64,000 nt of DNA from JBGPOS01 sp041488155 (GTDB lineage: Bacteria > Chloroflexota > Dehalococcoidia > Tepidiformales > Tepidiformaceae), in the NCBI GenBank assembly GCA_041488155.1, contig JBGPOS010000002.1, positions 34,612 to 98,611 of the forward strand. Direction: 5' to 3'. Made by a program: the position numbers and the translations under genes. Under the pieces are notes generated by a model. That model saw only the letters and a program-made list of their open reading frames with translations, was not told where the DNA came from and did not search any database. How positions within the stretch are numbered: position 1 is the stretch's first letter; every line of letters starts with the position of its first letter. Positions 43,480-51,293 of the stretch are shown here, in pieces.

Positions 43480-43707
43480 ATGAGCTCGAGATACGGGCGC
43501 CTGAAGACAGCAATCGCGGTGGCATCTGCCGGGGCGGTACTCCTCGGGGCCGGCTACCTCGGGACGCATGGCACGTCCAGTGTCACCGCGGCGGCCGCGG
43601 GCGCTGAGACGGCGACGGCCACGGCAACGGTTGCAACCGCTCAAACCAGCCGGGTCCAGGCGAAACCAACGACCGCCGCAAAGCAGAAGACCAGCCGGGG
43701 ATCCTGA
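43480..43707 (+). CDS. small membrane-anchored or secreted protein
   Basis: A 75-residue protein with one hydrophobic segment (AIAVASAGAVLLGAGYLG, residues about 11-28) and a low-complexity Ala/Thr tail with several lysines. Its TGA overlaps the ATG of the ferric-reductase-like gene (TGATG), so they are translated together. No domain is recognised. It may be a small partner of the membrane oxidoreductase. GGAGGGGGACAGCG lies before the ATG, with a strong but slightly distant ribosome site. Confidence 0.65.
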   Translation: MSSRYGRLKTAIAVASAGAVLLGAGYLGTHGTSSVTAAAAGAETATATATVATAQTSRVQAKPTTAAKQKTSRGS

Positions 43708-44360
43708 TGAAAGGGATCGCCGGCGCAGCACTCGTGCTGCTCGGGGCGATGTTTGTGAGCGCCCTCGGGCTTCACGGCGGAGCGCTCGGGCAGTGGCCCT
43801 GGTTTATCAGCCGGGCTTCCGGCCTGGTGGCGTTCGGATTGCTCACGGGTTCGGTAGTGATGGGGCTGCTGGTCAGGACGAAGGTGGCGGATGGCGTGCT
43901 GGCGCGGCCGCTGACCTTCGAACTGCACCAATTCCTGGCCATTCTCACGCTGGTGCTGCTGGGCGTGCACGCCGGCTCATTGTTGTTCGACGGGTTCTTC
44001 CAATTCACGCCGGTCTCCGTGGTGGTCCCGTTCGCGGCGCCGTACCGGCCTCTGTGGACCGGACTCGGAGTCGTCGCGGGCTGGGCGGCGGCGCTCGTGG
44101 CGGCGAGCTTCTGGGCGCGAAGGCGCATCGGTCAGAGGCGCTGGCGGCAGTTTCACTACATCTCGTTTGGGGCTTATCTTCTCGCCCTGGTCCACGGTCT
44201 TACGGCCGGCACCGATTCGGGGCTGGCGCTTGTGTACCTGTTCTACGGCAGCTCATCTGCGGCCGTGTTCGCGCTCCTCGCGTACCGGATCCTCGCGCCG
44301 CGGCCGAAGCGGCAAAGGGTCCCGTCCCGCCTCCCGCTGGGCTCGCTGAACCGCTCCTGA
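43707..44360 (+). CDS. ferric-reductase-like transmembrane protein
   Basis: A 217-residue integral membrane protein with about six hydrophobic helices of the ferric-reductase/MsrQ type (PF01794). Two helices carry paired histidines, ELHQFLAILTLVLLGVHAG and FHYISFGAYLLALVHG, expected to bind two b-type haems. It lacks an FAD/NAD domain, so an external electron donor is needed. It is coupled to the small gene upstream and divergent from the two-component system. Transfer of electrons across the membrane to metal or another protein is likely. Confidence 0.88.
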   Translation: MKGIAGAALVLLGAMFVSALGLHGGALGQWPWFISRASGLVAFGLLTGSVVMGLLVRTKVADGVLARPLTFELHQFLAILTLVLLGVHAGSLLFDGFFQFTPVSVVVPFAAPYRPLWTGLGVVAGWAAALVAASFWARRRIGQRRWRQFHYISFGAYLLALVHGLTAGTDSGLALVYLFYGSSSAAVFALLAYRILAPRPKRQRVPSRLPLGSLNRS

Positions 44361-44495
44361 TGCGGTCTGCACCGGGCCTTAACTTCGGGCAGGCGATTAA
44401 GGACTTTCGAACTTAGCTCCAATCTCTCTCTCACGGACGGACCGGAACCTGAGCGTGCCTCCCTGAAGGGGAGAGCTCATTCAAGGAGGGGCCAC

Positions 44496-44903
44496 ATGGC
44501 CCTCACGGACATCATCAGGCGCCGTCTGTTCATTGGCGGCGCGGCCCTCGCGGTCCTGGCACTGGTTGGGACAGCGACCACGCTCGCGACCCAGAGCACC
44601 TCGGCCCAGACGCCCACGACCACGCCGACTCCGAGTGCGACCGCGCCGAAGAGCAACGAGGACCCGGCGCACGAGGCCAACGAAACGGCCGAGCAAGAGG
44701 CGGCCGAAGACGCTGGCACGCGTCACTTCGCGGGAGGTCCGGGTGGCGGCCCGAACGAAGACGCCGCGCATGAGGCGAACGAGACTCCCGAGCAGGAAGC
44801 GGCGGAACACTCCGGCACTGGCCAGCGGCCGGCTCGCCCGGGCAATGCACCGGGGGCCAGCCCTCGCACCGCCCCCAGCACGGCGCCAAGCAGCTCGCAG
44901 TAG
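44496..44903 (+). CDS. secreted acidic protein with two HEANE repeats
   Basis: A 135-residue exported protein. The N terminus has twin arginine-like RRRLFIGGAALAVLALVGTATTLA, with cleavage near residue 37 after TSAQ. The mature part is rich in Glu, Ala, Pro and His and has two copies of a 22-residue unit at residues 54-75 and 87-108. Its tail is Pro/Ser-rich. It lies 135 bases behind the ferric-reductase-like gene and is followed by a hairpin terminator. Metal binding by the His/Glu repeats is possible but unproven. AAGGAGGGG precedes the ATG. Confidence 0.7.
   Translation: MALTDIIRRRLFIGGAALAVLALVGTATTLATQSTSAQTPTTTPTPSATAPKSNEDPAHEANETAEQEAAEDAGTRHFAGGPGGGPNEDAAHEANETPEQEAAEHSGTGQRPARPGNAPGASPRTAPSTAPSSSQ
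44655..44819 (+). repeat. two 66-base coding repeats, 99-base period
   Basis: Copies at 44655-44720 and 44754-44819 encode 22-residue units, 18 of 22 identical, each with NED-x-AHEANET-x-EQEAAE. They are separated by an 11-residue Gly-rich spacer. The DNA copies differ at many third positions, so the duplication is old and the protein motif is conserved. Confidence 0.9.
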
Positions 44904-44927
44904 GGCGGCTCACCATCGAGTAATCCG

Positions 44928-44955
44928 GGAGGGCCGTCTTGATTGACGGCCTTCC
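44928..44955 (+). terminator. hairpin terminator
   Basis: An 11-base stem with one G-T pair, 44928-44938 against 44945-44955, loop TTGATT, followed by the weak T-rich TGGTTTGTC. It ends the repeat-protein gene. Confidence 0.7.
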
Positions 44956-45046
44956 TGGTTTGTCAGCGATGTTTCCAGTTCGGTGCGGGCCTGTCATGCT
45001 TCGCTGGCGAGCGGATTGACGAAAACTTGAAGACGGGGAGTCTTTG

Positions 45047-45934
45047 ATGGCGAACGTGGACGGGATCATTGTCGAAGAAGGAGTGGTCTTTGGGCACGGC
45101 GGCGGGCGCGAGTTGCGCTGCGACACGTACACGCCACAAGGAGCGGCGCCGGGTTCGGCGAGCGTGCTGCTCCTGTACGGCGGCGGCTGGCGGATGGGCG
45201 AGCGAGGTCGAATGCGCGAGGCCGGGCTAGCTCTGGGCAAGCGCGGATTCGTGTGCGTGGCGGGCGAGTACCGGCTCACCCCGGAGTCGCCCTGGCCGGC
45301 GCAGATTCACGATGTCAAGGCTTCGATCCGCTGGATGCGGGCGAACGCGAGCAGGCTTCGCATCGACCCCGCGAAGATCGCGGTGCAGGGCCACTCGGCG
45401 GGCGCGCACCTGGCGTTGCTGGCCGCGGGCACGGTCGGGATGGCGGAGTTCGAAGGCGACGGCGGCAACGCGGGAGTCTCGACTGAGGTGGCGGCGGTGA
45501 TCGCCGTGTACCCACCGGTGCTGTTTCATGTCGGGGACGACCGGCTGAGCGGCAGCGTGCCCGCGAACGCGCTCATGGGCGCCGCCGCCACGGAGGAGAA
45601 GGCGCGAGCAGCGAGCCCGATCACCTACGTAACGGAGAAGTTCCCCCCGACGTTCTTGCTCCACGGTACGGCCGACTCGGTGGTCCCGCCGTCGGCGAGC
45701 ATCCGCATGAACGAGGCCCTGACGAAGGCGGGTGCGCCGGTGGAGATGCACATGTACGCAGGCCTCCCGCACGGGTTTGGGCGCCTGCCGAGCATGCTCG
45801 ACATGGTCCAGGGGGAGTCTGCGAACTTCCTGGAGCGGCGGGTAGTAGCGCCGGCTCGGCTCCAGGGAGAGCTGGCGGAGTTGCAGGCGCTGATGGCATC
45901 GATGCAGCGAGCGGCGGTGCCCGCGACGGAATAG
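45047..45934 (+). CDS. alpha/beta hydrolase (BD-FAE/HSL-like esterase)
   Basis: A 295-residue esterase of the hormone-sensitive-lipase/BD-FAE type. It has LLLYGGGWRMG near residue 45 (the oxyanion HGGGW motif with Tyr for His), EYRLTPESPWPAQIHDVKASIRWMRANA, the nucleophile in GHSAGAH near 124, an acid in LHGTADSVVPP and the histidine in LPHGF. The C-terminal 45 residues form an extra helix. GGGGAG precedes the ATG. It probably hydrolyses small esters; no signal peptide is seen. Confidence 0.9.
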   Translation: MANVDGIIVEEGVVFGHGGGRELRCDTYTPQGAAPGSASVLLLYGGGWRMGERGRMREAGLALGKRGFVCVAGEYRLTPESPWPAQIHDVKASIRWMRANASRLRIDPAKIAVQGHSAGAHLALLAAGTVGMAEFEGDGGNAGVSTEVAAVIAVYPPVLFHVGDDRLSGSVPANALMGAAATEEKARAASPITYVTEKFPPTFLLHGTADSVVPPSASIRMNEALTKAGAPVEMHMYAGLPHGFGRLPSMLDMVQGESANFLERRVVAPARLQGELAELQALMASMQRAAVPATE

Positions 45935-46025
45935 GGGCGTGCGTTTCTTCCCCTAACCTTCCCTCGGGTGCGGTACTGTTTGGCCAGGCGACGCCGAGCT
46001 GAGCTCCGCCTGGGAGGTCTGACCG

Positions 46026-46736
46026 ATGGACGGGTGGGAAGGGCGTCTACTCTCGCGACGCCGGATGCTGGCGATGGGCATCGCGCTGCCGGTGCCGCTG
46101 GTGCTGGCTGCCTGCGGTAGTGGCGGCGCGGCTTCCAAGGACATTGGCCCTCGCGGGCAAGCCGCCGGAGCCGAAGCCACAATCAGCACGGGATCGACCC
46201 CTTCGCCAGCAGCGAGCGCAGTTGCCTCGGCGGCTACCCTCTCGCCCACCCCCGCCTGTGGCGACGATGACGACGAGCCGACGCTGGCGCAGACCGAAGG
46301 CCCCTACTTCACGCCGGGTTCGCCGGAGCGGGCTTCGCTGATGGAACCAGGGATGACCGGGACGAAGCTGCTGGTGTCGGGGCTCGTGGTGACCACCGGG
46401 TGCCGGCCGGTCGCGCGGGCGCTGCTCGACTTCTGGCAGGCCGACGACAAGGGCGACTACGACAACAAGGGATTCCGGCTGCGCGGCCACCAGTTCACGG
46501 ATGCCCAGGGGCGGTACCGGCTGGAGACGATCCTGCCGGGGCTGTACACCGGCAGGACGCGGCACATCCACGTGAAGGTGCAGGCGCCCGGCGGCAGGGT
46601 GCTGACGACGCAGCTCTATTTCCCGAACGAGCCCGCAAACGCCCGCGACGGGATCTTCCGGTCCGAGCTTGTGATGAAGGTGCGGGGTGGAGCAGGCGGG
46701 CAGGAGGGATCGTTCACCTTCGTCCTCGAGGGCTGA
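46026..46736 (+). CDS. exported intradiol ring-cleavage dioxygenase
   Basis: A 236-residue exported member of the intradiol dioxygenase family (PF00775), Fe(III) enzymes cleaving catechols between the hydroxyls. A twin-arginine SRRRMLAMG and lipobox LAAC near residue 30 indicate TAT export and lipid anchoring. After a linker come TEGPYF, ARALLDFWQADDKGDYDN and GRYRLETILPGLYTGRTRHIHVKV. These supply the expected two Tyr and two His ligands. A dioxygenase outside the membrane is uncommon but known in this subfamily. It lies 91 bases behind the esterase, at the edge of a lower-GC patch. Confidence 0.9.
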   Translation: MDGWEGRLLSRRRMLAMGIALPVPLVLAACGSGGAASKDIGPRGQAAGAEATISTGSTPSPAASAVASAATLSPTPACGDDDDEPTLAQTEGPYFTPGSPERASLMEPGMTGTKLLVSGLVVTTGCRPVARALLDFWQADDKGDYDNKGFRLRGHQFTDAQGRYRLETILPGLYTGRTRHIHVKVQAPGGRVLTTQLYFPNEPANARDGIFRSELVMKVRGGAGGQEGSFTFVLEG

Positions 46737-46892
46737 GCGGGACGTAGGCGGTCGTCGCCCAGCGGAGATCGAGCAATCAGCACTTAGTCGCAGGTCAAGT
46801 TCAGGTACAGATTGCCTGATGACTCCAAGTGGACCGATTGACAACCCGAAACACCTCGATCAGTATTCCGCGCGAGCTTGGGGGTTTGGAGC

Positions 46893-47162
46893 GTGGGCCC
46901 AGAGTTAGCGGAGTCAAGTCTCGCACTTGTCGCGGCGATCACGGCCAGGAGGGCGCAGATTCTCGCCCGGCTTGCTGAAGGATTCACCGAGCGGGAAATT
47001 GCTGGCGAGCTCGGTCTCTCGCTTGCGGGCGTCAGGAGCCACGTCTCCTGGCTTCGAGAGGCCATTGGACTCGACTCGGGAAGGGAGCTGGGCCGCTGGT
47101 GGCGAAGCTACCGCGAAACCTGGCTGGACGGCTTGGCGAGGCTAGCCGGACTTCAGAACTAA
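46893..47162 (+). CDS. small LuxR/GerE-type helix-turn-helix protein
   Basis: An 89-residue protein that is essentially one GerE-like helix-turn-helix: RAQILARLAEGFTEREIAGELGLSLAGVRSHVSWLREAIGLDSGRELGRWW. No receiver or sensor domain is present, so it may be a truncated regulator or a stand-alone DNA-binding protein. A GTG at 46893 preceded by GGGGG is taken as start. It sits in the lower-GC patch between 46.7 and 48.7 kb. Targets are unknown, though the next genes are candidates. Confidence 0.6.
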   Translation: MGPELAESSLALVAAITARRAQILARLAEGFTEREIAGELGLSLAGVRSHVSWLREAIGLDSGRELGRWWRSYRETWLDGLARLAGLQN

Positions 47163-47290
47163 TCTCTCAGCACGATGGCACGAAGGGTACTCGGATTCTG
47201 CGATCGATCGTGCCTACGAAAGTTGATGGTTCAGTGCGACGCTTCGCAGCGGATCGCGCCAGAGGCCGGTTCCCTAGGTAGGGGCGCAAC

Positions 47291-47704
47291 ATGACCATTT
47301 ACATGCTCGGTTCAGCGACATATTGGTTTACAGGGAACCCTCCAGGTTCTCCCACGACCTTCTGCGGCATCGGATATGATCTCGCTTACGACCACGCTTG
47401 GCCGATGTGCTCAACATTCGGTGACTCTCGTGACTACAATCAAGGCTGCTGGTCGCGCATGCATTACCTAGCGGGCGGCCAGTATCAGACCATCGTTCTC
47501 GCGCCTGGCACTGGAATTCAAATCAACTACGTTCGCACAGTCGACGCCGGTCCTTGTCTCCAAGGAGCCCAGTGCTCTCCGGATCTTTGCTACGATCCCC
47601 AGTTCTCGCCACCTCTGGTCATTGACTTGACCCCGGGCGCCTTTCAGGCGCTCGGATATTCGCTCGGCATTGGCCATTTCCCTGTATGGGTCGGGCAGCC
47701 CTAG
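47291..47704 (+). CDS. Cys-containing protein of unknown function
   Basis: A 137-residue protein with at least six cysteines, aromatic- and glycine-rich (TFCGIGYDLAYDHAWPMCST, CLQGAQCSPDLCYDP). Composition suggests an extracytoplasmic, disulfide-bonded protein, but no signal peptide is visible, so the true start may be upstream or the gene may be truncated. GGTAGGGGCGCAAC precedes the ATG. Its G+C is visibly below that of the flanks. It lies 26 bases before the TAT-type gene at 47731. Confidence 0.5.
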   Translation: MTIYMLGSATYWFTGNPPGSPTTFCGIGYDLAYDHAWPMCSTFGDSRDYNQGCWSRMHYLAGGQYQTIVLAPGTGIQINYVRTVDAGPCLQGAQCSPDLCYDPQFSPPLVIDLTPGAFQALGYSLGIGHFPVWVGQP

Positions 47705-47730
47705 GCGACTCAAACCGAAGGAGTACGACG

Positions 47731-48399
47731 ATGGTAACCCGAAGACGGTTGATTCGAGTGGGGGCGGGGGGCTTGGTGGTGGCCGCAGCATCGGCGGTAC
47801 CCATTGCGCGGAGCCTCGGGGCCGGGGCCCAGGCGGCGAAACCAGTTGGCCACGGCTAACACTTGGAGATCGAGTCGGACACCCCCCCCTTTGCCGCCCC
47901 TTCCAGGATAATCGATAGTCCCGGCCCCGGACTGGCCGCTCCCGGGTTCGTAATCGGCGAGGTCATTCTTCGCGACCGCGAATTCATCTATCTGAAGACT
48001 GGCGGGGGCGATCGGATTCTGCGCGTCGGAGCCTCTGCCCGGATCTGGAAGGGCGGCGTAGCTTCCCTCGGAGATGTCCAACCAGGGGACGAACTCACCG
48101 TCTCCGGCGAGCTGCTCGGGGACGGATCCATCGATGCGCGGATCGTCGATGTCAACGTGGGCCAGGTTCGCGGGTTTGTTGACCATGTGCCTCGATCGGG
48201 TCAGTGGGTCGTGCGAGACATCCGGGGTGGCCGACAAACGGTTGTTGTGGACTCCTCGAACCCTCCGGTCGAAGTACACGCGACTTCGGGCGAGAGTATC
48301 GATCGGCCACCCGTCGGAAAGGGCGTTATGGTAATCGGGGTGAAGCTGTCTGATGGGTCGCTTCGCGCAACGAGGATCTACTTCAGCGCTGGGCAATGA
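47731..48399 (+). pseudogene. TAT-signal protein interrupted by an in-frame stop
   Basis: One reading frame covers the whole span except for a TAA at 47857-47859. The first 42 codons encode a twin-arginine signal (TRRRLIRVGAGGLVVAAASA) after AAGGAGTACGACG. After the stop, the same frame continues for 180 codons with a strand-rich domain (FVIGEVILRDREFIYLKTGGGD ... DELTVSGELLGDGSIDARIVDV). A TTG at 47863 could restart the second part but has no ribosome site. So the signal and the mature domain look like one broken gene. The mature part resembles DUF5666-like strand repeats; function unknown. Confidence 0.6.
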
Positions 48400-48539
48400 C
48401 CGTAAGAGTGGGCGAAGGAGTCGTGCGAGACTCTGGTGCTCACCCTCTGGCAGTTACGGGGGTCCCAGCGCATTCGTCGCGCTCGACAGCAAGCGGCGGC
48501 ATACAGGTTTGACCGGGATCGCATTGATGTCGAAGCGCC

Positions 48540-48722
48540 TTGCAGGGTTCGTTTTCGGGTGCGTGGTGGGCGTGGGGCGTGTCCGTTGCGTGGACGGCGG
48601 GCGGGGCCGGAGTGGCGATAATCGCCCTGCCGCTGAGCCTGCTCCTGGGGGGATTCGGCGCGCTGATCGGCGCTGGTCTTGACCGCCGGAACGGGAAGCG
48701 CCGCACACTTCCGCCCGGCTAG
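48540..48722 (+). CDS. possible small membrane protein, uncertain frame
   Basis: A 60-residue reading frame with a TTG start whose product has one long glycine-rich hydrophobic stretch (GVAIIALPLSLLLGGFGALIGAGLD) and a basic end. An overlapping frame starting at ATG 48527 gives a hydrophobic N terminus (KRLAGFVFGCVVGVG) before drifting. So the true protein may begin there with a one-base shift. Reported because the stretch fits a membrane protein and no other gene covers it. Low confidence. Confidence 0.3.
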   Translation: MQGSFSGAWWAWGVSVAWTAGGAGVAIIALPLSLLLGGFGALIGAGLDRRNGKRRTLPPG

Positions 48723-48845
48723 ACTCGCCGAGGCGGGCTTCGTCCCCCGATCAAATCGTTTCGCCGAACCCGTGCTAGACTGCGCGCCGCCGGTGCCCAA
48801 TCGGGGCCTTGAGTGGCACGGCCAATCCTGAACGCGAAGGTTTCG

Positions 48846-49610
48846 ATGTATACGACTGACTTGTATGAGGGGATGCTGGCGGAGACGATCTCTGTCGAGG
48901 GGCACGGTGGGGACTCGATCAACGCCTACCTGGCGCGCCCGCTGGGGCCGGGGCCGTTCCCGGGGATGGTGCTCATCCATCACATGCCGGGGTGGGACGA
49001 GTGGTACCGCGAGGCGACACGGAAGTTCGCGCACCATGGCTACGTTGCGATCTCGCCGAACCTTTACTCGCGCCTCGGCCACGGGACCCCAGAGGACGTC
49101 GCCGTCAAAGTGCGGGCGGCAGGCGGAGTGCCCGACGACCAGGTGGTGGGGGACATGGCCGCGAGCATGCGCCTGCTGCGGGGGCTGCCGTACCTGAACG
49201 GCAAGGTCGGGATCATGGGCACCTGCTCGGGTGGACGGCATACCTACCTGACGGTTTGCCGGACGAAAGGGTTCGATGCGGCTGCCGACCTGTGGGGCGG
49301 CGGCGTCGTGATGGGAGAGTCGGACCTGACCCCGAACCGGCCGGTGGCCCCGCTCGACTACACGAAGGACCTCTCCTGCCCGCTACTGGGGTTGTTCGGG
49401 GAGGAGGACCGGAGCCCGACGCCGGCGCAGGTGGCGACCCACGAGGACGAACTGAAGAAGCACGGCAAGGATTACGAGTTCCACATGTATCCGGGGGCGG
49501 GACATGGGTTCTTCTACTACCACGTGCCGATGTACCGCCAGGAAGCGGCGGTCGATGGCTGGCGGAAGATGTTCGCTTTCTTCGAAAAGCACCTCGGCGC
49601 ACCGGCCTAG
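48846..49610 (+). CDS. dienelactone hydrolase family protein
   Basis: A 254-residue alpha/beta hydrolase. It has MVLIHHMPGWDEWYREATRKFAHHGYVAISPNLY, the cysteine nucleophile in GTCSGGRHTY near residue 128, an acid in FGEEDRSP and the histidine in GAGHGFFYY. Cys-Asp-His is the dienelactone hydrolase triad, used after intradiol cleavage of chlorocatechols. ATG at 48846 follows GAAGG; a GTG at 48813 would add 11 residues. A DUF6295 gene follows 34 bases later. TAGACT in the upstream gap may be a -10. Confidence 0.92.
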   Translation: MYTTDLYEGMLAETISVEGHGGDSINAYLARPLGPGPFPGMVLIHHMPGWDEWYREATRKFAHHGYVAISPNLYSRLGHGTPEDVAVKVRAAGGVPDDQVVGDMAASMRLLRGLPYLNGKVGIMGTCSGGRHTYLTVCRTKGFDAAADLWGGGVVMGESDLTPNRPVAPLDYTKDLSCPLLGLFGEEDRSPTPAQVATHEDELKKHGKDYEFHMYPGAGHGFFYYHVPMYRQEAAVDGWRKMFAFFEKHLGAPA

Positions 49611-49644
49611 CTGTCAGCAACCGGAGAGAGGGAGGAGCCACACG

Positions 49645-49896
49645 ATGTGCACGATGATCGTCGAGAAGGCCGCACTGGCGGGCAGCGGGAAGGGGCGGGA
49701 CGGCTGGTTCACGCTGGACCAGGCGTACGTCTCGTACGACCACCCGTTCCATCTGCCGCTTGAGCACGCGCTGAACATCGACTTCGTGAACGAAGCGGCC
49801 GGTCCGGCCGCGCGGGTCGCGGTCGAACTCACGCCAGAGTCGGCGCGGCGACTCGTAACGGCGATCCAGCAAGCGCTGGAGCGGGGCGAGGTCTAG
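49645..49896 (+). CDS. DUF6295-type small protein
   Basis: An 83-residue protein beginning CTMIVEKAALAGSGKGRDGWFTLDQAYVSYDHPFH and ending with a helix ESARRLVTAIQQALE. I recognise this as the uncharacterised DUF6295 family. GGAGAGAGGGAGGAGCC lies before the ATG. It follows the dienelactone-hydrolase-like gene closely, which I believe is a recurring pairing in related genomes (memory, not checked). Function is unknown. Confidence 0.75.
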   Translation: MCTMIVEKAALAGSGKGRDGWFTLDQAYVSYDHPFHLPLEHALNIDFVNEAAGPAARVAVELTPESARRLVTAIQQALERGEV

Positions 49897-49904
49897 CTAG
49901 CGGG

Positions 49905-50261
49905 TCAGGTCAGGTCGGCGATTTGCTGCTGGTACTGGACCATCCCCTGCGCGAGCGCCTGCCCGGTCTGAGCGCGGACGACGCCAAGGTTTTCGACGAT
50001 GAGTCCGGCTCGAATGATCATGTTGCCGAACTCTTCCGACGCCTCGACTGTTGCCAGCTTCTCGGCCGAACCCTTGAGCAGGGCGAAGCCGGCCAGATCG
50101 CCGCCGTGGGCCTGGAGCAGATAGGGCTCGAAGCTCTCGATCATGCCCTGGGACTGGAGCTTCGCCCAGTAGGCGATGCTTTCATTAAAGACCTGGAGCG
50201 CTCTGGCCTCGCGCCCACGAACGGGCGAACCCCAACCGACGAACAACGCGGAATCTGCCAT
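49905..50261 (-). CDS. small protein of unknown function
   Basis: A 118-residue soluble protein starting ADSALFVGWGSPVRGREARALQVFNESIAYWAKLQ. The strand-helix pattern and length suggest a ferredoxin-like or dimeric-barrel fold. The LQSQGMIESFEPYLLQAHGGDLAGFALLKG centre resembles proteins annotated only as hypothetical. GGAGGG precedes the ATG. It is 66 bases behind the dienelactone-hydrolase-like gene at 50328 on the same strand and converges with DUF6295. Confidence 0.65.
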   Translation of the reverse strand: MADSALFVGWGSPVRGREARALQVFNESIAYWAKLQSQGMIESFEPYLLQAHGGDLAGFALLKGSAEKLATVEASEEFGNMIIRAGLIVENLGVVRAQTGQALAQGMVQYQQQIADLT

Positions 50262-50327
50262 TGGTTCCCTCCTCTGTGTGGGAACGGGATTCTGCGCCTC
50301 GCCGGGCGGCATTTCAATCCCGCCGGG

Positions 50328-51098
50328 CTACTTCTTCCTGTTCGTTTCAACGAAGGCGAGGATGCGGCGCCAGGCGTCGTCGCATTCGGACTTGTACTGG
50401 TCGAACGAGCGATCGAAGAAGCTGTGCGGGGCGCCGGGGTAGGAGATGACCTCGTGGGGCACCTTCGCAGCGAGTAAGGCCTTGCGCAGGGTTTCGACGT
50501 CGCTCTCGGGGATCATCGGGTCGGCGCCCCCCATGAGGCCAAGGATGGGGCACTTCATGTCCTTGGCCCGGTCGGCGGGGCCGGGCTGCTGGTCGGCGAA
50601 GCCGGCCCCGGGGCGGCCGTAGAAGCCGATGGCCCCGGCCAGGCCGTGTCCCATCGAGGCCTGGTTCCAGGAGTTCGAACCGCCGTAGCAGAAGCCCACG
50701 GTGAACACGGAGGTGCAGGCTCCGCCAGCCGCTGAGCGCAGGTAGGCGACGGCGGCCGCCACGTCTTCGGCGACGGTCTCCTGGCGGCACTGGCGGACCT
50801 CGGGCATGAAGTCGAAGTCGGCGCCGCGTTTAGAGACGCCGGCCGTGCGGCCGAAGTAGTCGATGGCTACGGAATTGATCCCCTGCTCTGCGAAACGAAG
50901 GGCAAGCTCTTCGTAGAAGCTGAAGAGCCCGCGGACGTCGGGGAGGACAACCATGCCTGCGCCATTGGGCGCTTGCGGGCGGGCGACGAAAGCGGCGAAC
51001 TTCGTGCCGTCCTTCGAGGCCAGGACGAGATCTTCGCTGTCGGCTGCGCCGCCGGCGATGGGCGGGCTCGGGGGCCGGGCTTCGAAGTCATAACACAT
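50328..51098 (-). CDS. dienelactone hydrolase family protein
   Basis: A 256-residue alpha/beta hydrolase with AGMVVLPDVRGLFSFYEELALRFAEQGINSVAIDYFGRT, the cysteine nucleophile in VGFCYGGSNSW near residue 127, an acid in GGADPMIPE and the histidine in GAPHSFFDR. The VLPDVRGL oxyanion stretch is typical for this family. It is a different subgroup from the neighbour at 48846. GGAGACGCATC precedes the ATG. The substrate could be a lactone from ring cleavage, but no ring-cleavage gene is adjacent. Confidence 0.92.
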   Translation of the reverse strand: MCYDFEARPPSPPIAGGAADSEDLVLASKDGTKFAAFVARPQAPNGAGMVVLPDVRGLFSFYEELALRFAEQGINSVAIDYFGRTAGVSKRGADFDFMPEVRQCRQETVAEDVAAAVAYLRSAAGGACTSVFTVGFCYGGSNSWNQASMGHGLAGAIGFYGRPGAGFADQQPGPADRAKDMKCPILGLMGGADPMIPESDVETLRKALLAAKVPHEVISYPGAPHSFFDRSFDQYKSECDDAWRRILAFVETNRKK

Positions 51099-51293
51099 GA
51101 TGCGTCTCCGGGAGGTGATGTTGGGATGAGCCCGACGCGACGGAGGTCCCCGGCGGGCCGCAACGGGAACTCTACGGGTGCACGGCGAAGTGTCAACGCG
51201 AGGGAACCCGGCGGCGCGGCGGGAGTGGCCCGTGTGTTTATGTTGCCTTAGAGTCGGCACCTGCCCCGTCATCGCTACCCGAAAGGTCCTCGC

